Positions 51,145-59,226 of a stretch of 64,000 nt of DNA are shown here, piece by piece (within the stretch, counting starts at the first letter, position 1; each line of letters opens with the position of its first letter). The notes under the pieces are model-generated. The model did not search any database. It was not told the origin of the DNA and was given only the letters and a program-made list of their open reading frames with translations. The position numbers were made by a program, and so were the translations under genes. This stretch comes from Clostridia bacterium (GTDB taxonomy: Bacteria > Bacillota > Clostridia > Oscillospirales > CAG-272): positions 62,001-126,000 of the forward strand of contig JAFRQK010000044.1 of NCBI GenBank assembly GCA_017428635.1, in the 5' to 3' direction.

Positions 51145-51405
51145 ATGCCTAACATCAAATCTGCGAAGAAGCGCGTAAAAGTCACCGAAGCGAAGACTCT
51201 TCAGAACAAGATGTTCAAGAACCGCATGCGTACGACGATCAAAAAGTTCAACGCTGCAGTTGAATCGGGCAACAAGGAAGATGCGGCCGCCGCTTACCGC
51301 GCAGTCGTCAAGATCCTTGACCAGGCTGCCGCACGCGGAACGATCCACAAGAACAACGCCGCGCACAAGAAGAGCCAGTTCACGCTCAAACTCAACAGAA
51401 TGTAA
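51145..51405 (+). CDS. rpsT: 30S ribosomal protein S20
   Basis: 86 residues, Lys/Ala-rich and helical, starting MPNIKSAKKRVKVTEAKTLQ and containing NRMRTTIKKFNAAVESGNKE, with the C-terminal GTIHKNNAAHKKSQFTLKLN typical of S20. AAAGGGA precedes the ATG. Codon use is strongly biased, as for ribosomal genes. It is a single gene with a long leader and a strong terminator. Confidence 0.97.
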   Translation: MPNIKSAKKRVKVTEAKTLQNKMFKNRMRTTIKKFNAAVESGNKEDAAAAYRAVVKILDQAAARGTIHKNNAAHKKSQFTLKLNRM

Positions 51406-51415
51406 TTAAAAAAAG

Positions 51416-51448
51416 ATGCCGGGGTCATGGCGACCCCGGCGTTTTTTT
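51416..51448. terminator. Bidirectional rpsT/comEC terminator
   Basis: GCCGGGGTC pairs with GACCCCGGC around a short loop, with seven T after it on the plus strand and seven on the minus strand. The comEC stop codon lies at the hairpin loop. Confidence 0.9.
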
Positions 51449-53686
51449 ATTTCCGGACGGTATTTTGTAAGTCGCGTACCCGTCCCTGTCCCGCGTCGGG
51501 AACGTGACGCCGGAGAGGCCCTCGCCGTTCGCTTCCGGCGCCGTTATCACGACCGCGTTTTCGGGGACGTCCGACGGCGTCCTCGCCCTCGGATGCGCGC
51601 CGAAAATAACGCAGTCCGCGGTCGCCTCCGCGTCGAGTTCGCGCTTCGAGCGGTCAGCCGACGACGGCGATAGGTAAAGAACGGAGATATCCTTTCCCGT
51701 TACCGAAAACGAAGTGACAAGATGGGTCATCCGCGCCGGAGTATACCCGCCGAGCGGCGTAAAGACGGCGCTCCCGAGCGGGACGGTCCCGCCGTCCGGG
51801 GCGGAGTATTCGATGAGCGTCACGCCGTGCTCCCCGCATATCTCGCCGATCGCCGCGACCGCGTTCTTTTCGTCGTCGGTCTTCGGCTCGGGGACGGCGA
51901 CGCATCTGACCGTCGCGATACCCGTGAGTTTCCGGACGGCGGACGCGTGTCTTGCGTGGGTATGGGTCAGGACGTACGTCTCGATCTCGCACGCGCCCTC
52001 CTCCCGCGCCTCGTGAAGCATCCGCCTTGCAAACGAAACGGACCCGGACGAGTCGTCGATGAGAAAATACGTGTTCCCGTCGCGCAGAACGATGCCGTCC
52101 GAACTTTTGCCGAGAACGTAAAGAGCGTCTGACGTCCCGGATCCGAGGATCACGCCCGTTCCGACGATCGCCGCGAGCGCGAGTACGGCTGCGTATAAAG
52201 CGAAGCGCGCTCTTTTCGCTTTGCCCGACAAAAGGGGCAGGGCGAGAGCGAGGACGAAGATAACGAAGACGACGGCTTCCGCCGCAACGCCCCTCGAAGA
52301 CCGGACGATCCCCTTCACGCCGGAGAACGTTCCCGCCGCGCGCGAGATCAGACTCTCAAACCCGTCGATGAACCGGGCGATCCCTGCCGCGGGGATCCCC
52401 GCCGACGCGGCGAGCGCGAAGATCAGCGAGGCCCAGAGATAGACCGTTATCGCGGGGATGAAGACAAGATTAGAGAGCGGCGACACGACGGACACTTCTC
52501 CGAACGTGAGCCACGTTACGGGAAGCGTGCAGACCGTGATATACGCCGTGAGTTTGATCGAGGACCAGATTTTTCTTCCCGCTCTTACGGGGAAACTCCG
52601 CCTCTTCTCCTGCAGGGCGGGCGCTTTTTCTCTCACCGTCCCCGCCACGCACGCGTAAGCGGACAGAAGCGACAGCCACAGGGCGGTGTCGAGTACGGCG
52701 AACGGGTTGAGCGCGACGATCACCGCTCCCGCGACGCCGAGAGCGGTCAGCGGGTCGCTCTTCTTTCCGAACAGACCCGCGCCGATCGCGACGATATGCA
52801 TAAAGGACGCTCTGAGCACCGAGACCGAAAAGCCGGTGAGCGCCGCGAAAAATACGATGAAGACGATCGAGACGATACCCCTCGATACCCTTCCCGCGCC
52901 GGCGGCGTCGAGGATCTTCACGAGGATGAAGAGCAGAACGGACAGATGCAGACCGCTGATCGCCAGAAGGTGAGAGACGCCGAGCCGCGAGAAATCGCGT
53001 TTGAGCGTGTCCGTCACGCCGTTCCTCTCGCCGGTCAGAAGCGCAGCCGACAGACCCGCCGCCGACCGCGACAGGGAGCCCGCGAAGCGCGAGTTGATCG
53101 TCCTTCTCATCGAGTGAAGGAGTTTTGAGAGGGAGAACGAGTTGTCGTGACGGGAATATTCCGCTTCCGCTTCCTCGGCCTCCATGAAGATCCCGTCGGG
53201 CAGATACGAAGAACGCTCATTATATGCGCCGCCGTCTTCGAGCTTCGAGAAGGTGAAGGACCCCTCGAGAACGTCGCCCGGAACGAGCCCGCCGTCGCTT
53301 GATGTGAGAACGACGTCGAATCCGGCGTCCGCGCCGGTAAAACTCGCTCTGTAAACGCCGTAGTTCTCGGAGGAATAACGCGTGTCCGTGACCGTTACCG
53401 TCCCGTTCTCCGTTTTGCCGTCGAACTTTTCCGCTCCGCCGAGCCGAACGCCGAACGCGAAGAACGAAAGAGCGCACGCCAAAGAAGCCGCGATCGAAAA
53501 GAGCGCGGCGAAGCGTAAGAGCGTTTTCTTTTTGACGAGGGCAAGAACGGCAGCGGGTACGGCGAGGATACCGAGCGCGATCGCGCCGACGCCCGCCGCG
53601 GCGGACGGTACGGCGGCCGCTCCCGCCGAAATCAGGAGAAAAACGGCGCAAAAGAAAAAGAGAGGGCGGCTCAGAACGGCTTTCAT
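51425..53686 (-). CDS. comEC: ComEC/Rec2-type DNA uptake channel with degenerate metallo-beta-lactamase domain
   Basis: 753 residues. It has N-terminal membrane segments and a DUF4131-like OB domain (about 1-190). The Competence domain follows (LSRSAAGLSAALLTGERNGV, LGVSHLLAISGLHLSVLLFI), with about 8-9 membrane segments. The C-terminal beta-lactamase-like domain (about 525-753) has THTHARHASAV where active homologues have HxHxDH, so the key Asp is Arg. The later GAHPRART replaces the usual HHGS, so nuclease activity is doubtful. No comEA is next to it. Whether the cell is transformable cannot be told. It follows the DUF6514-like gene by 79 nt. Confidence 0.88.
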   Translation of the reverse strand: MKAVLSRPLFFFCAVFLLISAGAAAVPSAAAGVGAIALGILAVPAAVLALVKKKTLLRFAALFSIAASLACALSFFAFGVRLGGAEKFDGKTENGTVTVTDTRYSSENYGVYRASFTGADAGFDVVLTSSDGGLVPGDVLEGSFTFSKLEDGGAYNERSSYLPDGIFMEAEEAEAEYSRHDNSFSLSKLLHSMRRTINSRFAGSLSRSAAGLSAALLTGERNGVTDTLKRDFSRLGVSHLLAISGLHLSVLLFILVKILDAAGAGRVSRGIVSIVFIVFFAALTGFSVSVLRASFMHIVAIGAGLFGKKSDPLTALGVAGAVIVALNPFAVLDTALWLSLLSAYACVAGTVREKAPALQEKRRSFPVRAGRKIWSSIKLTAYITVCTLPVTWLTFGEVSVVSPLSNLVFIPAITVYLWASLIFALAASAGIPAAGIARFIDGFESLISRAAGTFSGVKGIVRSSRGVAAEAVVFVIFVLALALPLLSGKAKRARFALYAAVLALAAIVGTGVILGSGTSDALYVLGKSSDGIVLRDGNTYFLIDDSSGSVSFARRMLHEAREEGACEIETYVLTHTHARHASAVRKLTGIATVRCVAVPEPKTDDEKNAVAAIGEICGEHGVTLIEYSAPDGGTVPLGSAVFTPLGGYTPARMTHLVTSFSVTGKDISVLYLSPSSADRSKRELDAEATADCVIFGAHPRARTPSDVPENAVVITAPEANGEGLSGVTFPTRDRDGYATYKIPSGNKKTPGSP

Positions 53687-53765
53687 ATCACGGTCTCCGT
53701 CAAAAGATTCGACTGTAACCGCTATGATTTTACCATTCCTATGCCGCCCGGGTCAACACCCCGGA

Positions 53766-54074
53766 TCACATTTTGTCCGGATCGGACAGAATATCCGAGA
53801 TCACGCCCGAGAGCGCGACCGGCGTCACTCCGCCGTTCACGACGAGAGAAAAGACGCGCTCGGCAAAGGCGCGGTCTCTCGTCACGTCGAGGATCGTACC
53901 GACGTCCGTCAGCCCGGTCCGCAGATCGGTGACGGACGCTCGAACGGAATACGATCGCCCCGACCCGTCGGCGCCGTGGTCGCCGACTGCCGAAAGCGTG
54001 TATTCCGCGTCGAGAAATCCGCCTACGTTTCTGATCTCTTTCTTTATTACTTTTCCGTCAGTATGCTTGTCCAT
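53766..54074 (-). CDS. Small protein resembling DUF6514
   Basis: 102 residues. The pattern of a beta-rich N-terminal half (LDAEYTLSAVGDHGADGSGR, SYSVRASVTDLRTG) and a helical end (TILDVTRDRAFAERVFSLVV, TPVALSGVISDILSDPDKM) fits the small clostridial DUF6514 family from memory. The function is unknown. The start is ATG 54074 because GGAGAC lies 7 nt upstream; two in-frame upstream Met codons lack a site. A minus-strand TATAAT at 54115-54120 may be its -10. It is probably read on into comEC. Confidence 0.6.
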   Translation of the reverse strand: MDKHTDGKVIKKEIRNVGGFLDAEYTLSAVGDHGADGSGRSYSVRASVTDLRTGLTDVGTILDVTRDRAFAERVFSLVVNGGVTPVALSGVISDILSDPDKM

Positions 54075-54247
54075 CAAAAAAGTCTCCGCATTCCGTCGTT
54101 CAAAGGGGAAAGCCATTATACACCCGCCGCGGCGCGAGATCCGTCGTATCAGGAAATTCACATTTTTTCGAGCGGTTTTTTGCCGTTTTTTTGCGGCGCG
54201 ACGTCTTCTTTATTCCGTTCCGAAGCGGGAAAACGCCTGGAGAAGGG

Positions 54248-54287
54248 GGACTTATTAAACTTTGAAAAAGAAAACTTTAATAAGTCC
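54248..54287. repeat. 12-bp perfect inverted repeat upstream of the CBM9-like gene
   Basis: GGACTTATTAAA (54248-54259) and its reverse complement TTTAATAAGTCC (54276-54287), separated by 16 nt. It lies in a 303-nt gap (54075-54377) otherwise without a gene, upstream of the promoter at 54316. Either a terminator for upstream transcription or an operator. Confidence 0.5.
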
Positions 54288-54315
54288 GCTCGCCGCCGGC
54301 CGCTGAAGCGGCGCG

Positions 54316-54344
54316 TTGACAACGCGCCGCCGTCCGTATATAAT
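54316..54344 (+). promoter_or_regulatory. Consensus sigma-A promoter of the CBM9-like gene
   Basis: TTGACA (54316-54321), 17-bp spacer, TATAAT (54339-54344); a perfect match to both boxes. Confidence 0.9.
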
Positions 54345-54377
54345 TATCTGCGAAAAAACCTGAAACGGAGAATGAAA

Positions 54378-54980
54378 ATGAAAAAATATACCGTAAAGCT
54401 GACCGACGATTTCGGAAAGGCGGAGGTCGGGCGGATCACGGAATCCCCGTGGGATTACGCCCTGCCGCCTAGGACCGAATTCCGCGCGATCCGCGGCGAG
54501 GGCGCTCTCAGCATTCAGTTGAAGTGCTATGAAGAGGATCCCGTCGCGAGGATCGACCGCCGCCACGGTCCCGTCTGCAACGATTCGTGCATGGAGTTCT
54601 TCTTCTCGCCGTGCGCCGACTGCTCGCTCGGATATTTCAACTTCGAGGTCAACTCGAATCCGACGTATCTGTTCGACTACGGCCTCGATTCCGGCGACGG
54701 AAGGTTCCATATCGACGCGGACGAAGAACTGAACGTCAAAGCGGAACGCGGGGAGGATGAAACGGGGAAATACTGGCAGATCACGGCTTCGTTCCCGTTC
54801 GATCTCATCAAAAGATACGCGCCGGACGCGGACTTCTCGGAGGGCGCGGCGATCCGCGCGAACGTGTACAAATGCGGAAAGACGGATCAGGAAGAACATT
54901 ACGCCTCCTGGTCGCCCGTCGGCACCCCCGGTCCGAATTTCCACAAGCCGGAGTTCTTCGGGGAATTCGTATTCGACTGA
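54378..54980 (+). CDS. Carbohydrate-binding family 9-like protein
   Basis: 200 residues without a signal peptide. It resembles the CBM9-like domain of cytosolic or attached proteins: ALSIQLKCYEEDPVARIDRR, NDSCMEFFFSPCADCSLGYF, NFEVNSNPTYLFDYG, then ITASFPFDLIKRYAPDADFS and RANVYKCGKTDQEEHYASWS. This is a beta-sandwich binding module alone, with no catalytic part. A role in sensing or binding sugar end groups is inferred. The start is ATG 54378 with GGAG 7 nt upstream; another ATG 6 nt earlier is too close to it. It is followed by repeat element copy 2. Confidence 0.8.
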   Translation: MKKYTVKLTDDFGKAEVGRITESPWDYALPPRTEFRAIRGEGALSIQLKCYEEDPVARIDRRHGPVCNDSCMEFFFSPCADCSLGYFNFEVNSNPTYLFDYGLDSGDGRFHIDADEELNVKAERGEDETGKYWQITASFPFDLIKRYAPDADFSEGAAIRANVYKCGKTDQEEHYASWSPVGTPGPNFHKPEFFGEFVFD

Positions 54981-54983
54981 TTT

Positions 54984-55135
54984 GGGCTGTCGCATTCAGA
55001 TGCAGAATCGCCGTTCTTGCCCCGTGAGGCGTACTGGCGTACGTCGAGGGGCAAAACGGCGATAGAAAAAAAGCACATTAAATGAAAAAATCCGTAGGAT
55101 TTTCACCTTGAAGAAGATGAAACCTACGGGTTTTT
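54984..55135. repeat. Dispersed two-stem repeat element, copy 2
   Basis: Same order of parts as 12274-12417. The main hairpin at 55007-55063 has ATCGCCGTT/AACGGCGAT, TTGCCCC/GGGGCAA and GCGTAC/GTACGT. The second stem AATCCGTAGG (55089-55098) pairs with CCTACGGGTT (55123-55132) and ends in T runs on both strands, so it can terminate both the CBM9-like gene (plus) and metH (minus). Conserved unpaired text includes GATGCAGAATCG, GATAGAAAAA, AGCACAT and ATTTTCACCTT. Confidence 0.75.
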
Positions 55136-55177
55136 CGTTTCTTAATCAATGATTAAACCGTGTTTTTTCGTTCTGCG

Positions 55178-57574
55178 CTAAATGCGGCGGCCCTCGTAAA
55201 CTTCCTTCGCGTAGTCTACCGTTTGCATCGCGTCCTTACAGTACTTGTCCGCGCCGATCGCGTCCGCGTACTCCCGGGTCAGCACCGCGCCGCCCACGAC
55301 GACCCTGACGCCGGGCGCTTTTTCGTGGATGAGCCTGATCGTTTCCTCCATCGCGGGGACGGTCGTCGTCATCAGGGCGCTCAGCCCGACAAGGTCGACC
55401 TTGTGGCGTATCGCCGCCTCGAGCACTCTCTCCGGCGGCACGTCGCGGCCGAGATCGTAAACGGTGAATCCGAAATTCTCAAGCAGCGTCCTTACGATGT
55501 TCTTTCCTATATCGTGGATGTCGCCCTTGACCGTCGCCAGAACGATCCCGCCCTTCGACGCCCCCGCGTCGCGGGGCATTTTCTTCTTGACCGCGTCGAA
55601 CGACGCGCCCGCCGCTTCCGCGCTCATGAGCAGCTGCGGCAGGTACAGTTTCTTCTCCTCGAACGCTTTTCCCACGCGGTCGAGCGCGGGGATGATATAT
55701 TTGTCGATGACCTCGAGCGGCGGCGTCGTCTCGAGCAGCGCAGCGGTCAGTTCCGCCGCGCGCGAAGAGAGGCCCGTCTCGATCGCCGCGGGGAGCGTCA
55801 TTTCGGCGGCGGGGGCCGCCTTCTTTTCTTCTTTTCCGTCTTCCGCGGCGATGTACCGCGCGAATCCGGGGTCCGCGCCCGTCAGCGCGGCGTGCGAGGT
55901 GAAGACTCCCATCATCGTATCCGAGAGCGGATTAGCGATTGCGGCGTCGAGACCGCGCGACAGAGCCTCGGCGAGAAATACCGAGTTGAGTCTGTCCCTG
56001 CCGGGCAGTCCGAACGACACGTTCGAAACTCCGAGGGAGACGGCGACGCCGAGTTCTTTTTTGATGAGCGAGACCGAATCGAGCGTTCTTTTCGCGGCGA
56101 GCGGATCGGCGCTGACCGTCAGAACGAGCGGGTCGATCACGATATTTCGCTTTTCTATCCCGTATTCCGCGGCGCGCTCTACGATTTTTTTCGCGATCGC
56201 GAGGCGGCCCTCCGGCTCGTCGGGGATGCCGTCTTCGTCGAGCGTCAGACCGATCACGACTCCGCCGTATTTCGCGGCGAGGGGAAGGGTGGCGTCGAGT
56301 ATTTCGTCTTTTCCGTTTACGGAATTTATCAGCGCTTTACCGGAGTAGACCCTCAGCGCGCGCTCCATGGCGACGGGGTCGGAGGTGTCGATGCACAGCG
56401 GCAGGGAAGTGATCCCCTGCAGCCCCGTCACGAGCGTCTCGAGGACGGCGGGCTCGTCGATCTCGGGCAGACCGGCGTTCACGTCGAGGATATCCGCGCC
56501 GCGCTCCTCCTGCTTCACCGCCTCGTCGAATATCTCGCCGTAATTCTCGGCGCGAAGCGCCCCTTTTATCTTTTTCTTTCCGGTCGGGTTGATCCTCTCG
56601 CCGATGACGGCGGGACGCGACCCGATGATGAACGACCGCACGCCCGAGCAGACCGCGGCGTATTCTTTTTTCGGGGGCTCGACCGGTTTGATACCGGCGA
56701 CCGCGGAGGCGAGTTTCCTTATATACTCGGGCGTCGTGCCGCAGCATCCGCCGACGGCGCGCGCCCCTTTTTTCACCATTTCGGAGAGCAGTTCCGCGAA
56801 CGTGTCCGCGGGAACGTCGTACTCCGTTTTTCCGTTCTTGACGGCGGGAAGACCCGCGTTCGGCTTGACGATCACGGGGACCGACGAGTACTTCAGAAGA
56901 TCGTCGACCACGCCGCCGAGCTTGTCCGGTCCGAACCCGCAGTTTACGCCGAGCGCGTCGACTCCGAGCCCTTCGAGCAGAGAGACGACCGTTAGCGGAT
57001 CGGCTCCCGTCAGAAGGCGCCCCGTCTCGTCGAAAACGCACGTTGCGAAGACGGGAAGGGAGGTCGATTCTTTCGCAGCCAGGACCGCCGCTTTCAGTTC
57101 GTAGCTGTCGTTCAGCGTCTCGATCAGTATGCAGTCGACGCCGTATTTCTCGCCGAGTTTCGCGACCTCGGAAAAGACCGATACCGCCCCCTCGAAATCG
57201 AGGTCTCCGAGCGGTTTGAGGAGCCGTCCGGTCGGTCCCATATCGAGCGCGACGTACGGCTTTTTGCCCGTTCTCGCCGAGAACGCGTCCGCTTCCTCAC
57301 GGGCGAGGGCTACCGCGGCGCGGACGATCCCTTCAAGAGGGAACTCCCCGCCCTCGGGGAATTTCAGCCTGTTCGCGCCGAACGTGTCCGTCGCGATCAG
57401 GTCCGATCCCGCCTCGAGATACGAGCGATGGACCTCTCTGATCGCGTCGGGGCGCGTCAGCGCCCACGTCTCCGGCAGCTCGCCGGGGCGAAGGCCCGCC
57501 GCCTGCAGAAGCGTGCCGGTCGCGCCGTCGAACACGACCGTTCTGTCGGTTATTTCAAAAAACGGGTTTCTCAT
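55178..57574 (-). CDS. metH: Cobalamin-dependent methionine synthase lacking the reactivation domain
   Basis: Transfers methyl from methyl-THF to homocysteine through B12. 798 residues in order: the homocysteine domain (1-290; zinc Cys in GVNCGFGPDKL and AVGGCCGTTPEYIRK), the pterin domain (about 310-560; VIGERINPTGKKKIKGALRA, ILDVNAGLPEIDEPAV), the cap (about 590-665), and the B12 domain (KGDIHDIGKNIVRTLLENFG with the cobalt-ligating His). The SAM-dependent reactivation domain found in E. coli MetH is absent and supplied by the preceding gene. Start is ATG 57574, overlapping that gene by ATGA. Confidence 0.96.
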   Translation of the reverse strand: MRNPFFEITDRTVVFDGATGTLLQAAGLRPGELPETWALTRPDAIREVHRSYLEAGSDLIATDTFGANRLKFPEGGEFPLEGIVRAAVALAREEADAFSARTGKKPYVALDMGPTGRLLKPLGDLDFEGAVSVFSEVAKLGEKYGVDCILIETLNDSYELKAAVLAAKESTSLPVFATCVFDETGRLLTGADPLTVVSLLEGLGVDALGVNCGFGPDKLGGVVDDLLKYSSVPVIVKPNAGLPAVKNGKTEYDVPADTFAELLSEMVKKGARAVGGCCGTTPEYIRKLASAVAGIKPVEPPKKEYAAVCSGVRSFIIGSRPAVIGERINPTGKKKIKGALRAENYGEIFDEAVKQEERGADILDVNAGLPEIDEPAVLETLVTGLQGITSLPLCIDTSDPVAMERALRVYSGKALINSVNGKDEILDATLPLAAKYGGVVIGLTLDEDGIPDEPEGRLAIAKKIVERAAEYGIEKRNIVIDPLVLTVSADPLAAKRTLDSVSLIKKELGVAVSLGVSNVSFGLPGRDRLNSVFLAEALSRGLDAAIANPLSDTMMGVFTSHAALTGADPGFARYIAAEDGKEEKKAAPAAEMTLPAAIETGLSSRAAELTAALLETTPPLEVIDKYIIPALDRVGKAFEEKKLYLPQLLMSAEAAGASFDAVKKKMPRDAGASKGGIVLATVKGDIHDIGKNIVRTLLENFGFTVYDLGRDVPPERVLEAAIRHKVDLVGLSALMTTTVPAMEETIRLIHEKAPGVRVVVGGAVLTREYADAIGADKYCKDAMQTVDYAKEVYEGRRI

Positions 57575-58182
57575 TTTTGTTCCTCGCAAATCCCGATTAT
57601 CGCCGTCGTCGATTTCATCGGCGTCAGCATCATCGACTCGGTGAGCAGAACGCCCGCGCGCCTGCCCGCGTCGGTGAAAGAGAGCAGATCGCGCTGGAAA
57701 TCGAGCGGAAGATCCCCGAATCCCGGAGAAAACCGCGGTTTAGTCTTCCCGAACCGCTCTTTTACGAGCGCATTCAGCTTGTTCGCCGCGCCCTCGACGG
57801 CGGCGGACGCCACGGCGTCGATCACCAGCGCGCGGGAGGGCGAAACGGCGGAATATTTACTTATCAGTCTGTCGATCCCGGCTCCCGCCGTTATCGCGAA
57901 AAGGACGGCGGAGGAGCACCCCGAAAGGTTCTTCGAAAGCGACCTGCTTTCTATCTCACAAAACGAAAAACGGACCGCCGGCGCACAGGTCTCGACGTCC
58001 GACGTCCTCGTAACGCCCCTTATGCGCAGGGCGTCTTTAACCTCGCCGAGACATTCGTCTATCAACGCCGTCAAAGCGCCGTCGGACTCCGTTCCCGCGC
58101 CCATATAACGCATATACTCCCGGGGGGAGATCACGATCTCGTCCGCGCCGAACGAGAACGGTTCGTACACGCCCGCCGTCAT
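57571..58182 (-). CDS. Stand-alone methionine synthase reactivation-domain protein
   Basis: 203 residues matching the MetH activation domain: the helical N-terminal half, then KPRFSPGFGDLPLDFQRDLL, which corresponds to the RxxPGYP SAM-binding motif, and GVLLTESMMLTPMKSTTAII. It would re-methylate inactive cob(II)alamin using SAM. It lies between metF and metH, overlapping both by 4 nt, so the three proteins are made together. The fused E. coli arrangement is split here, as in many clostridia. Confidence 0.9.
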   Translation of the reverse strand: MTAGVYEPFSFGADEIVISPREYMRYMGAGTESDGALTALIDECLGEVKDALRIRGVTRTSDVETCAPAVRFSFCEIESRSLSKNLSGCSSAVLFAITAGAGIDRLISKYSAVSPSRALVIDAVASAAVEGAANKLNALVKERFGKTKPRFSPGFGDLPLDFQRDLLSFTDAGRRAGVLLTESMMLTPMKSTTAIIGICEEQK

Positions 58183-59051
58183 TCCGGTCTGCCTATTATC
58201 GCGCCGACGTTGCGGACGATCGCCTCCGCGACCTCGGGCTTGTTCATCGAATACACGTGGACCGCGCCGATCCCGTTGGCGTACAGGTCGACGATCTGCT
58301 CCGTCGCGTACGCGATGCCCGCCTGCGCCATGGCGCGCGGATCGGAGGAATATCTGTCAACGATCTGACGGAATCTCTGCGGCAGGGCGGCGCCGCAGAG
58401 CGCGCAGATCCGCTTGATCTGCGACCCGTTCGTCACGGGCATGATCCCCGCTATTATCGGGACTTTTATCCCGGCTTCCCTTATCTTGTAAAGGAAATTG
58501 TAAAGAATATTGTTGTCGAAGAACATCTGCGTCGTGAAGAACTCGCAGCCCGCCTCCGCCTTAATTTTCAGGTTCTCTATGTCTTCCTTCTGCGAGGGCG
58601 ATTCCGGGTGACCCTCGGGGTAGCACGCGCCGCCGACGCAGAACCCGCCGAACGATACGATATCGCGGGCGAGGTCGGACGCGTGGGCGTAATCCCCGCG
58701 GCGCGGCTCCGACCCTGCGGGAACGTCGCCGCGCAGGGCGAGCACGTTCTCGATCCCCTTTTCGCGCAGGGAGGAGAGCTGATCTCTTATTGTGTTTTTA
58801 TCCGATGAAAGGCACGTCAGATGGGCGAGCGCGGTCACGCCGAATCCGTTCTCGACGGCGTCGGCGACCTCGAGCGTCAGTCCCGCCGTCGTGCCTCCCG
58901 CTCCGTACGTCACGCTCATGAACGACGGCGAAAGCGCGGCGATCTTACGCGCCGCTTCCTTTACGTCCTCGAGAGCCGTGTCGACCTTCGGAGGGAAGAT
59001 CTCAAACGAGAGGGAAGGGACCCCGCCTGATATGATTTTTGAAATTTTCAT
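58179..59051 (-). CDS. metF: Methylenetetrahydrofolate reductase
   Basis: FAD-dependent formation of methyl-THF, the MetH methyl donor. 290 residues. It has LSFEIFPPKVDTALEDVKEA, MSVTYGAGGTTAGLT, LAHLTCLSSDKNTIRDQLSS, LALRGDVPAGSEPRRGDYAH and FFTTQMFFDNNILYNF, all standard MetF blocks. The start is ATG 59051 (MKISKIISGG); the 15 codons upstream have no RBS. First gene of metF-activation-metH. No SAM riboswitch or other structured leader lies in the 40 nt after the promoter. Confidence 0.95.
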   Translation of the reverse strand: MKISKIISGGVPSLSFEIFPPKVDTALEDVKEAARKIAALSPSFMSVTYGAGGTTAGLTLEVADAVENGFGVTALAHLTCLSSDKNTIRDQLSSLREKGIENVLALRGDVPAGSEPRRGDYAHASDLARDIVSFGGFCVGGACYPEGHPESPSQKEDIENLKIKAEAGCEFFTTQMFFDNNILYNFLYKIREAGIKVPIIAGIMPVTNGSQIKRICALCGAALPQRFRQIVDRYSSDPRAMAQAGIAYATEQIVDLYANGIGAVHVYSMNKPEVAEAIVRNVGAIIGRPE

Positions 59052-59096
59052 AGCGTACGACTGCCTTTCATGGTTACACTTGACCCGATACCACAT

Positions 59097-59125
59097 ATTT
59101 TATCATCCTTCTTCGTGTAAATCAA
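59097..59125 (-). promoter_or_regulatory. Sigma-A promoter of the metF-metH operon
   Basis: Minus strand TTGATT (59120-59125), 17-bp spacer, TAAAAT (59097-59102). Confidence 0.75.
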
Positions 59126-59164
59126 CGAATTTGTTTTAATTTTTATCTGCGGGGGAAAACGAGG

Positions 59165-59193
59165 TTGATTTGAACGGTAAAAAATGATAAAAT
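59165..59193 (+). promoter_or_regulatory. Sigma-A promoter of degV
   Basis: TTGATT (59165-59170), 17-bp spacer, TAAAAT (59188-59193), divergent from the metF promoter. Confidence 0.75.
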
Positions 59194-59226
59194 ATTATGA
59201 AAGTCCCGTTTAAGGAGATAATAAAG

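Noticed and set aside
59052-59100. SAM or cobalamin riboswitch upstream of metF-metH
   Set aside because: The promoter lies about 45 nt before the start codon, leaving no room for either riboswitch, and no motif is seen.
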